A stretch of 64,000 bases of DNA, taken from assembly GCF_001431415.1 (NCBI RefSeq), contig NZ_LDJI01000020.1:99574-163573 (forward strand). Direction: 5' to 3'. This DNA comes from Stenotrophomonas humi (GTDB lineage Bacteria; Pseudomonadota; Gammaproteobacteria; Xanthomonadales; Xanthomonadaceae). Positions 57,170 to 64,000 of the stretch are shown piece by piece. The position numbers were made by a program, and so were the translations under genes. Position 1 is the stretch's first letter; every line of letters starts with the position of its first letter. The notes under the pieces are model-generated. The model saw nothing but the letters and a program-made list of their open reading frames with translations, did not search any database and was not told where the DNA came from.

Positions 57170-58567
57170 GTGAGCAAGGCCGATGCGCAACTGCTGAGCC
57201 AGGACATGACCGCGCAGGCGGCCTTGCTGGCCGCCGGCGAATTGAGCAGCGTGGAACTGCTGCGCCAGCAACTGGCCGCCACCGACGCCAGCCAACCGGT
57301 GATCAACAGCTATATCTATGTGGATGCCGAAGGCGCATTGGCCGCCGCCGCCGAATCGGATGCACGCCGTCGCAGCGGCCATGCACGTCCGCTGGAAGGC
57401 CTGCCGGTGGCGGTGAAGGACAACATCGACGTGGCCGGCATGGTCACCACCGCCGGTATGGAAACACGCCGTTACGATACGGCTGCGGCGTTCGACAATC
57501 CCGCCGTGGCCGCGCTGCGTGCGGCCGGTGCGGTGATCGTCGGTAAGCTCAACATGCATGAAGCGGCGATGGGCGCCGACAACGACAACCCGTTCTACGG
57601 TGCCTGCCATAACCCGCATCGTCCTGGTTACACGCCGGGCGGTTCCAGTGGCGGCAGCGGTGCGGCAGTGGCAGCGGGGCTGTGTTCGGCCGCGCTGGGG
57701 ACTGACACCATGGGCTCGGTGCGCATCCCCGCCAGCTATTGCGGCGTGGTTGGCCTGAAGCCGAGTTGGGGGGCGATCAGCACACGTGGCACGGTGGCGT
57801 TGTGCCGCCGGCTGGACCACATCGGCCCCCTCACTCGCTCTGCACGTGATCTGCGCCTGTTGCTGCAGGTGATGACAGGCTTTGATGCCGATTGCGCGCA
57901 GTCGCGTGCGATCGATTTCGTGCCTGCCGACAGTGCGCCGCTGCGCATTGGCGTTGTGGATTTTGGTGATGCCGCCGATGTCGCTCCCGATGTGCAGGCC
58001 GCTTTTGAAGAGGGGCTGCGGGTGCTCACCGGGCTTGGTCATCGCCTGCAGCGGTTGCCGTCGCCGGTCTTCGCTTCCGGTCGCGCACGTCGTGCCGGTC
58101 TGTTGATGTGTGAAGCCGAGCTGCTGGTAGAGCATGCCGACGCCTGGGCTGGCGACCGCAGCAGGTTCTCACCCTTGTTGGTCAAGCTGATGTCCTGGGC
58201 CGAGGGCCGCAGCGCCGCTGAGTTGGCGGCCGCGTCACAATTGGCCGATCGCGGCCAGGTGCAGTTGCAACAGTGGCTGGCGCAATGCGATGTGCTGGTG
58301 ATGCCGACCGCCCCGCAACGCGCGTTCGCGTTCGGCACACCCGCGCCGGCCAGCCAGGCCGACCTTACCGCTTACGCCAATCTTGCCGGGAACCCCGCGT
58401 TGTCGGTTCCGCTGCCGGTTGCTGCGGGCGCGTTGCCGGTGGGCATGCAGCTGGTTGGCACACTCGGCGATGAGCTGCAGTTGATCGCGCTGGCCGACGC
58501 ATTTCAGAAGGCCGTGGCATGGCACCCTTCGGTTCCTGATGCATGTGCCGCGTGGTGGCCGAAATGA
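57170..58567 (+). CDS. Amidase-signature family hydrolase
   Basis: This 465-residue protein has the Ser-cisSer-Lys triad of the amidase-signature family: Lys83 (VAVKDNID), Ser159 (YTPGGSSGGSG) and Ser183 (GTDTMGSVRIPAS). GGS before the nucleophile is MGS here, a minor variation. Translation begins at GTG 57170. It hydrolyses a linear amide; with the isochorismatase-fold enzyme it gives the cluster two independent amide hydrolases. GatA is excluded because no gatB/C are nearby. Confidence 0.93.
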   Translation: MSKADAQLLSQDMTAQAALLAAGELSSVELLRQQLAATDASQPVINSYIYVDAEGALAAAAESDARRRSGHARPLEGLPVAVKDNIDVAGMVTTAGMETRRYDTAAAFDNPAVAALRAAGAVIVGKLNMHEAAMGADNDNPFYGACHNPHRPGYTPGGSSGGSGAAVAAGLCSAALGTDTMGSVRIPASYCGVVGLKPSWGAISTRGTVALCRRLDHIGPLTRSARDLRLLLQVMTGFDADCAQSRAIDFVPADSAPLRIGVVDFGDAADVAPDVQAAFEEGLRVLTGLGHRLQRLPSPVFASGRARRAGLLMCEAELLVEHADAWAGDRSRFSPLLVKLMSWAEGRSAAELAAASQLADRGQVQLQQWLAQCDVLVMPTAPQRAFAFGTPAPASQADLTAYANLAGNPALSVPLPVAAGALPVGMQLVGTLGDELQLIALADAFQKAVAWHPSVPDACAAWWPK

Positions 58568-59790
58568 AGTTGCTGGAAGGCGTTCGTGTGCTTGATCTGT
58601 CGCGCATCCTTGCCGGCCCGTGGGCCACGCAGGTACTGGCCGATTTCGGCGCCGACGTGATCAAGGTCGAGCGTCCGGGCGTGGGTGATGACACCCGCAG
58701 CTGGGGGCCGCCGTATCTGAAGGATGCTGACGGCAACGACAGCACCGAATCGGCGTACTACCTGTGCGCCAACCGCGGCAAGCGTTCGGTCGCCATCGAC
58801 TTCACTACCACCGAAGGGCAGGTCCTCATCCGCGAGCTGCTCGCCCGCTGTGATGTGCTGGTGGAGAACTACAAGGTCGGTGGCCTGAAGAAATACGGGC
58901 TGGATTTTGCCAGTGTGCATACCATCAACCCGTCGCTGGTGTACTGCTCCATCACCGGCTACGGCCAGGATGGCCCGTATGCGAAACGTGCCGGGTACGA
59001 CGCGGCCATCCAGGCCATTGGTGGCTTGATGAGCGTTACCGGCGAACCGGATGGCTCACCCGGCGCCGGCCCGCAGAAAGTCGGCGTGGCGGCGACGGAT
59101 CTGATGACCGGCATGTACGCGGCCAGCGCCATTCTTGCCGCGCTGCGCCATGCCGAGCGCACCGGCATCGGCCAGCAGATTGATCTGGCGTTGCTGGATA
59201 CGCAGGTGGCATGGTTGGCCAACCAGGCATCGAACTACCTGATCGGCGGGGTGGTGCCGACCCGGCAGGGCACCGCGCATCCGAATATCGTGCCGTACCA
59301 GGTAATGCCGGCATCCGATGGCTATTTCATGCTCGCGGTCGGCAACGATGGTCAGTTCGCACGCCTGTGCGAAGTCATCGGCGAGCCGCAGCTGGCAGGC
59401 GATCCGCGTTATGCGACCAACAATGCACGTGTTGCCCATCGCGGCGAACTGGTGCCGTACCTGCAGCAACGTCTGAGCATGCGCCCTGCGGCACATTGGC
59501 TGGCGGCGCTGGAGCAGGCGGTGGTGCCGGCCAATCCGGTCAACCGCATCGACCAGGTGTTCGACGACCCGCAAGTACAGGCGCGCGGTCTGCGCATCGA
59601 ACTGCCGCATGTCGGCGGTGGCAACGTGGCGATGGTGCGCAACCCGTTGAAGTTCTCGGCCACGCCGCTGCAGTACACGCAGGCGGCTCCGGTGCTGGGT
59701 CAGCACACCGCGCAGGTACTGGACGAGGTGCTGGCGTTGGATGCGGCGAGGTTGCAGCAACTGCAGGCTTTGGGTGTGATCGGCGGGTAA
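58564..59790 (+). CDS. CaiB/BaiF CoA-transferase 3 (SUGCT/glutarate CoA-transferase-like)
   Basis: The start at 58564 overlaps the amidase stop (ATGA); 408 residues. It starts LEGVRVLDLSRILAGPWATQVLADFGADVIKVERPGVGDDTRSWGPP, with the catalytic Asp146 in RAGYDAAIQAIGG. The later blocks ANQASNYLIGG, GTAHPNIVPYQ and VGNDGQFARLCEVIG recall the SUGCT branch, which uses succinyl-CoA to activate glutarate and related dicarboxylates. It ends the operon. The SUGCT comparison is from memory and needs a search. Confidence 0.9.
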   Translation: MKLLEGVRVLDLSRILAGPWATQVLADFGADVIKVERPGVGDDTRSWGPPYLKDADGNDSTESAYYLCANRGKRSVAIDFTTTEGQVLIRELLARCDVLVENYKVGGLKKYGLDFASVHTINPSLVYCSITGYGQDGPYAKRAGYDAAIQAIGGLMSVTGEPDGSPGAGPQKVGVAATDLMTGMYAASAILAALRHAERTGIGQQIDLALLDTQVAWLANQASNYLIGGVVPTRQGTAHPNIVPYQVMPASDGYFMLAVGNDGQFARLCEVIGEPQLAGDPRYATNNARVAHRGELVPYLQQRLSMRPAAHWLAALEQAVVPANPVNRIDQVFDDPQVQARGLRIELPHVGGGNVAMVRNPLKFSATPLQYTQAAPVLGQHTAQVLDEVLALDAARLQQLQALGVIGG

Positions 59791-59821
59791 CGCTTTCAGA
59801 GAAGAAGTTACCCCGCAGTAC

Positions 59822-60301
59822 TCACGCCCCGCCAGGGAACCCATGCTGGCGCCACGCCTCGAACACCACCACGGCGACCGAGTTGGACAGGTTCAAACTG
59901 CGGTTGTTGGGTTGCATCGGCAGGCGCAGGCGGCGGCCATCGGGCAATGCGTCCAGCAGGTCCTGCGGCAGGCCACGGGTTTCCGGGCCGAACAGGAAGG
60001 CGTCGCCATCGGCGAAAGGAACACTGTCATAACGCACGCTGCCGCGGGTGCTCATTGCGAACAGACGCTTGGGGGCTATGCGCGCCAACGCGGTATCCAG
60101 GTCGGGGTGGACCTGCATCTTTGCGTACTCGTGGTAATCCAGGCCGGCGCGCTTGAGCTGCTTGTCACTGAGGTCAAAGCCAAGGGGCTCGATCAGGTGC
60201 AGTCGCGCGCCGGTATTGGCGCAGAGCCGGATCACGTTGCCCGTGTTGGGCGGGATCTCGGGCTGGTACAGCAGGACATCGAAAACGGGTGCGGAAGTCA
60301 T
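59822..60301 (-). CDS. trmL: tRNA (cytidine(34)-2'-O)-methyltransferase TrmL
   Basis: This 159-residue SPOUT protein contains [32 protein letters not shown] and [27 protein letters not shown], the TrmL signatures. It methylates the wobble ribose of leucine tRNAs. Housekeeping gene marking the return to core chromosome after the catabolic operons. Confidence 0.97.
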   Translation of the reverse strand: MTSAPVFDVLLYQPEIPPNTGNVIRLCANTGARLHLIEPLGFDLSDKQLKRAGLDYHEYAKMQVHPDLDTALARIAPKRLFAMSTRGSVRYDSVPFADGDAFLFGPETRGLPQDLLDALPDGRRLRLPMQPNNRSLNLSNSVAVVVFEAWRQHGFPGGA

Positions 60302-60341
60302 CAGCCAAGTTTACGCCGGGCTGCTTCCGGCGGGGTCTGGC

Positions 60342-60731
60342 TTAGTTCGAAGCCAGACCCTTGGCGACCACGTTGCCGACGGCGTTGGCGGCCAGTTCGG
60401 CAGCCAGTGCCTGCACCTGCTGCACGTCCGGGCGGACGGTAACCGCAGGCAGCGACACCACCCAGTTCGCAACGCTGGCAATCGGCGTGGTTGCGGCCAG
60501 CTGGTTGGCGGCCTGTTCGGCCATCAGCTCGACGATCTGGCCGACGGTCGGGCGGACCTGCACGGCTGCCAGGGTCGGGATGCTGCTGGTGGCTTCAAGG
60601 TTGGCCTGGGCCAGTTGGTCGGCCGACGGGCGGACCTGCACGGTTTCCAGGGTGACGATATCCGAGGCCTGCGCGGTCGAGGCAAACCCGGCGACGAGGG
60701 CGATGGCGAGAGCGAGGGACTTGGCGTTCAT
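60342..60731 (-). CDS. Secreted small protein with three VQVRP-type repeats
   Basis: From the ATG at 60731 the product has 129 residues: signal peptide (LALAIALVAGFASTAQA), then three units each starting with hydrophobic-x-V-x-VRP (TVQVRPSADQLAQ, AVQVRPTVGQIVE, AVTVRPDVQQVQA), each followed by an Ala-rich helix. No family recognised; probably periplasmic or surface. The ORF upstream of this start is discarded because a good signal peptide begins here. Confidence 0.75.
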   Translation of the reverse strand: MNAKSLALAIALVAGFASTAQASDIVTLETVQVRPSADQLAQANLEATSSIPTLAAVQVRPTVGQIVELMAEQAANQLAATTPIASVANWVVSLPAVTVRPDVQQVQALAAELAANAVGNVVAKGLASN

Positions 60732-61083
60732 GGCGGGACCTGTCTGTGTGTGTGTGAGCGGTGGTGTGGTAGTAAGGTAGTACACCAAATACCGGGACGC
60801 AAGAACTATTTCAATTTTCCGGTGTTTGTTCAGCGAGCAGTCATGTTCCGTTTGATCGATCTGGCTGCACTGAGGAGTACGCAGGACGCGTGCCAACTTT
60901 ATGTGGCTGAATTGAAAGGAATTATTTTGATTTAGAAGTGTCCGCTGTCCGGACACTCAGTCCGCGGGCCGCACGGACGCGGGCACTTGGCTGTCCGCTT
61001 GCCGGGCATGACCCATGGCGTATGCAGCAACTGCCCGCTGCCGGTTAGGATCGGCGTTCACATTCATGCCCAAGGAAAGTGGA
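60732..61083. promoter_or_regulatory. Divergent intergenic region with TGTCCGGACA copy 4 at 60946
   Basis: 352 bases between divergent genes, AT-rich in the middle. TGGTGT (60762-60767) and ACACCA (60782-60787) form a dyad upstream of the secreted-protein gene. TGTCCGGACA at 60946-60955 lies 128 bp before the M16 start, and GTGTCCG (60939-60945) with CGGACAC (60950-60956) could also form a hairpin. Confidence 0.5.
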
Positions 61084-63948
61084 ATGAGCGCAGCACCCCG
61101 TACCGCCCTTTTGACCCTGGCTCTCAGTGCTGCCCTCGGAGGATTCGTTGGCACGCCGTTGCCGGCCGAGGCCAAGACCCGGTCCGTCACCGCGCCAGCG
61201 ACGGTGGACATTCCGTACGACGAGTTCACTCTGCCCAATGGCCTGCGTGTGCTGGTGCATACCGACCGCAAGGCGCCGATCGTGGCGGTCAATCTCTGGT
61301 ACCACGTGGGCAGCAAGGACGAGCCGGCAGGCCGCAGCGGCTTTGCCCACCTGTTCGAGCACCTGATGTTCAACGGCAGCGAAAACGCGCCGGGTGAGTA
61401 CTTCACGCCGTTTGAAGCAGCCGGTGCCACCGACATGAACGGCACCACCAACACCGACCGCACCAACTATTTCGAGAACGTGCCAACCACCGCGTTGGAC
61501 ATGGCGCTGTGGATGGAGTCCGACCGCATGGGCCACCTGCTGGGCGCCATCGACCAGAAGACCCTGGATGAGCAGCGTGGTGTAGTGCAGAACGAAAAGC
61601 GCCAGGGTGAGAACCAGCCCTACGGCCAGTTGCGCGAAGTGATCTCGCGCACGATGTTCCCGGTGGGGCACCCGTACCACCACACCACCATTGGTTCGAT
61701 GAATGATCTCAACGCGGCATCACTGGATGACGTGAAGAACTGGTTCCGGACCTGGTATGGCCCCAACAACACGGTGCTGGTGCTGGCCGGTGACATCGAT
61801 GTGGCTACGGCGCAGGCCAAGGTCGCCAAGTACTTCGGTGACATCCCGGCCACCCCGACCATGTCCCAGCCCAAGGTGGACGTGGCGGTGCTCGCGCAGA
61901 ACGGACGCACCGAACTGGAAGACAAGGTGCCGCAGGTGTTGGTGCAGCGGATGTGGAATGTGCCGCAGGTGGGTGACAAGGATGCCGACCTGCTCGACCT
62001 GACCTCGCAGGTACTCGGTGGCAGCGCCAGCTCGCGCCTGGATGAGCGTCTGGTGCACCGCGACAAGCTGGTGGACAGCATCAGCACCAGCAACTATGGC
62101 TCGCAGCTGGCCGGCAATTTCGCCATCCGTGCGCTGGTCAAGAAGGGTGTGGACCCGGCGCGCGTCGAGGCGGTGATCGAGGAAGAACTGCAGCGCCTGA
62201 TCAAGGACGGCCCGACCCCCGAGGAACTGGCCCGCGCCAAGACCGAGTACCGCGCAGGTTTCATTCGTGGCATCGAGCGTATCGGCGGTTTCGGTGGCAA
62301 GGCAGATGCACTGGCCTCGTGCACCACTTTTACCGGCAACCCGGCCTGCTTCCGCGAATCACTGGAGACCGTGGTCAGCGCCACGCCCGATACGGTACGC
62401 GCAGCCACGGCCAAGTGGCTGGGCAATCCGAGCCATACCTTTACGGTCAAGCCGGGTGAGCGCAAGCCGCTGGTGGAAGAAGCCTCGGCCAAGCCCGCGC
62501 CGTTCCAACTGCCGGCCGCCGATGCCAAGTACACCACCACCGCCAGCAGTGTGGACCGTAAGCTCGGCGTGCCGAAGGTCGACACCTTCCCTTCACTGAC
62601 CTTCCCGGCGCTGCAGCACGCCACCCTGAAGAACGGCAGCAAAGTGATCCTGGCCGAGCGCCATGACATCCCGGTCGTCAACATCAGCTATGAATTCGCT
62701 GGCGGTTACTCCAGCGACCATGGCGGCAAGCTGGGCACTGCCAACTTCGCCAGCCAGATGCTCGACGAAGGTGCCGGTGATCTGAACTCGCTGGCTTTCA
62801 AGGCGCGTGCCGAAGATCTGGGTGCACAGCTGACTGCCAGTGCGGCGCTGGATGGCTCCAACGCTCACCTGTCGGCACTTGAGGAGAACCTTGACGCGTC
62901 GGTGCAGTTGTTCGCCACCATGCTGCGCGCACCACGCTTCGACGCCGCGGAGATTGATCGCGTCAAGGGCCAATGGTTGTCGGGCATCGCCCAGGAGAAG
63001 GCGCGTCCCCAGACCGCCGCATTGCGTGTGCTGCCGCCGCTGCTGTATGGCAGCGACCATCCGTACGGCATGCCGTTCACCGGCAGCGGCACCGAGGACT
63101 CGGTCACCGCCATCAATCGCGGGGATCTGCTGAACTACCAGAAGCAATGGTTGCGCCCGGAGCAGGCCACCGTGATCGTGGTAGGTGACACCACGCTGGC
63201 GCAGATCGTGCCGGTGCTGGACAGGCATTTCGGCGACTGGAAGGGTGAGGGGGCGGCGCCGGTCAAGGGCGATACGCCGCAGGTGGCACGCCCGAGCAAG
63301 CCGCGTGTGTTCCTGATCGACCAGCCGGGCGCGGTGCAGGCCAACATCTATGCCGGTGAGTTGATGCCGTCGACCAAGGATGCCGGTGCGGTGCAGCTCG
63401 AGCTGTCCAATGACGTGCTCGGTGGTTCGTTCACCTCGCGCTTGAACATGAACCTGCGCGAAGACAAGCATTGGTCTTACGGGGCGCGTACGTTGATCAC
63501 GTCCGCGTTGGGCCAGCGTCCGTTCCTGGGCGTGGCGCCGGTGCAGATCGACAAGACCGCCGAATCGGTCGCCGAGATGCAGCGCGAAATCGCCGACTAC
63601 GGTACCGGCAAGGTGCCTGCGACCCCAGCCGAAGTGACCAAGGTGGTGGACAACGACCTGCGTAGCCAGCCGGGCGCCTATGAGACCGCGCAGGCGGTGA
63701 TGGGCACCATCGGTGGCATCGTTCGTTACGGCCGCCCGGACAACTGGGTGCAGGTGCGTAACGCGCAGGTCGCAGCATTCACCCCGGAACAGGCCAACGC
63801 CGCGGCCAAGGCCATCGACACGAACGCGCTGACCTGGGTGATCGTGGGTGACCTGTCCAAGATCGAAGCGCCGGTGCGCGCGCTCAAGCTGGGCGAAGTC
63901 ACCGTGATCGATGCCGACGGCAAGCCGGTAGCCACGAAGGCGAAGTAA
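61084..63948 (+). CDS. M16-family zinc metallopeptidase, exported
   Basis: From the ATG at 61084 (AAGGAAAG before it) the protein has 954 residues. It has a signal peptide (ALSAALGGFVGTPLPAEA) and two M16 halves. The N-terminal half carries the inverted zinc motif His89-x-x-Glu92-His93 (HLFEH); the third ligand Glu is probably in the NEKRQG segment. The C-terminal half (from about residue 500, FPALQHATLKNGSKVILAERHDIPVV) lacks HxxEH, as is usual for the structural half. It degrades peptides in the periplasm. Monocistronic, with an extragenic repeat immediately downstream. Confidence 0.95.
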   Translation: MSAAPRTALLTLALSAALGGFVGTPLPAEAKTRSVTAPATVDIPYDEFTLPNGLRVLVHTDRKAPIVAVNLWYHVGSKDEPAGRSGFAHLFEHLMFNGSENAPGEYFTPFEAAGATDMNGTTNTDRTNYFENVPTTALDMALWMESDRMGHLLGAIDQKTLDEQRGVVQNEKRQGENQPYGQLREVISRTMFPVGHPYHHTTIGSMNDLNAASLDDVKNWFRTWYGPNNTVLVLAGDIDVATAQAKVAKYFGDIPATPTMSQPKVDVAVLAQNGRTELEDKVPQVLVQRMWNVPQVGDKDADLLDLTSQVLGGSASSRLDERLVHRDKLVDSISTSNYGSQLAGNFAIRALVKKGVDPARVEAVIEEELQRLIKDGPTPEELARAKTEYRAGFIRGIERIGGFGGKADALASCTTFTGNPACFRESLETVVSATPDTVRAATAKWLGNPSHTFTVKPGERKPLVEEASAKPAPFQLPAADAKYTTTASSVDRKLGVPKVDTFPSLTFPALQHATLKNGSKVILAERHDIPVVNISYEFAGGYSSDHGGKLGTANFASQMLDEGAGDLNSLAFKARAEDLGAQLTASAALDGSNAHLSALEENLDASVQLFATMLRAPRFDAAEIDRVKGQWLSGIAQEKARPQTAALRVLPPLLYGSDHPYGMPFTGSGTEDSVTAINRGDLLNYQKQWLRPEQATVIVVGDTTLAQIVPVLDRHFGDWKGEGAAPVKGDTPQVARPSKPRVFLIDQPGAVQANIYAGELMPSTKDAGAVQLELSNDVLGGSFTSRLNMNLREDKHWSYGARTLITSALGQRPFLGVAPVQIDKTAESVAEMQREIADYGTGKVPATPAEVTKVVDNDLRSQPGAYETAQAVMGTIGGIVRYGRPDNWVQVRNAQVAAFTPEQANAAAKAIDTNALTWVIVGDLSKIEAPVRALKLGEVTVIDADGKPVATKAK

Positions 63949-63987
63949 GCAGGGCCTCGTTGCTGTTGCCCAAAGCTTCTGCTCAAG

Positions 63988-64000
63988 CCCCTCTCCCGCA
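63988..64000. repeat. Extragenic repeat, cut by the window end
   Basis: CCCCTCTCCCGCA begins the same palindromic element seen at 30573, 33177 and 50838. Confidence 0.75.

Overview
The window is GC-rich, gene-dense DNA that looks like the chromosome of a Xanthomonadaceae gammaproteobacterium, most likely Stenotrophomonas or a close relative. The clues are the TonB/ExbBD and TonB-receptor complement, the repeated CCCCTCTCCCG...CGGGAGAGGGG extragenic elements, and integron attC sites of the Xanthomonas type. The species assignment is inference. No rRNA, tRNA, CRISPR array or transposase was seen.

Layout. (1) 1-4.1 kb, plus strand: a haem-acquisition block with the end of a TonB-dependent receptor, a haem oxygenase (hemO), a DUF454 membrane protein, and exbB-exbD-tonB. 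(2) 4.2-33.1 kb: a large catabolic region. Its parts are a GntR-LeuC-like-LeuD-like-VOC operon (minus), a TonB receptor, a second GntR regulator divergent from a crotonase/DUF1330/pseudo-nitrilase/aldehyde dehydrogenase operon, an S9 peptidase, an SDR and a cytochrome c. Next come two operons diverging from about 25.7 kb. The minus one carries an MFS carrier, an isochorismatase-fold amidohydrolase, two PuuE-like hydrolases, ETF-ubiquinone oxidoreductase and a PrpB-like lyase. The plus one carries a HapK/RedY-like protein, an SDR, a third PuuE-like hydrolase, a CitE-type lyase, a MaoC hydratase, an acyl-CoA dehydrogenase and two CaiB/BaiF CoA-transferases. (3) 33.2-38.8 kb: co-oriented small genes (GFA, VOC, lipoproteins, DUF2164, Asp/Glu racemase). 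(4) 38.8-47.8 kb: an integron gene-cassette array, all minus strand, with about 17 recognisable attC sites and no integrase in the window (CALIN-like). (5) 48.0-59.8 kb: more catabolic genes: LysR divergent from an FAD dehydrogenase, then a GntR/CoA-transferase pair divergent from PrpD-PrpD-PaaK-like ligase-amidase-CaiB. (6) 59.8-64 kb: trmL, a small secreted repeat protein and an M16 peptidase.

How the genes may work together. The minus operon joins ring-opening imidase-like enzymes, an amide hydrolase with an intact D-K-C triad and a methylisocitrate/dimethylmalate-lyase-type enzyme. A nearby operon encodes an aconitase-superfamily hydratase. Together they can be read as cyclic imide -> half-amide -> substituted maleate -> substituted malate -> pyruvate plus a carboxylic acid. 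CoA-transferases, acyl-CoA dehydrogenase, MaoC, CitE and ETF-QO would then process that acid. Alkyl-maleimides released from tetrapyrroles fit this chemistry, and the haem oxygenase cluster is adjacent, but the substrate is a hypothesis. The same palindrome, TGTCCGGACA, lies at three catabolic promoters (10.15, 25.75 and 52.93 kb). It suggests one regulon that ties together the receptor, both central operons and the distant 52-60 kb operons across the intervening integron array.
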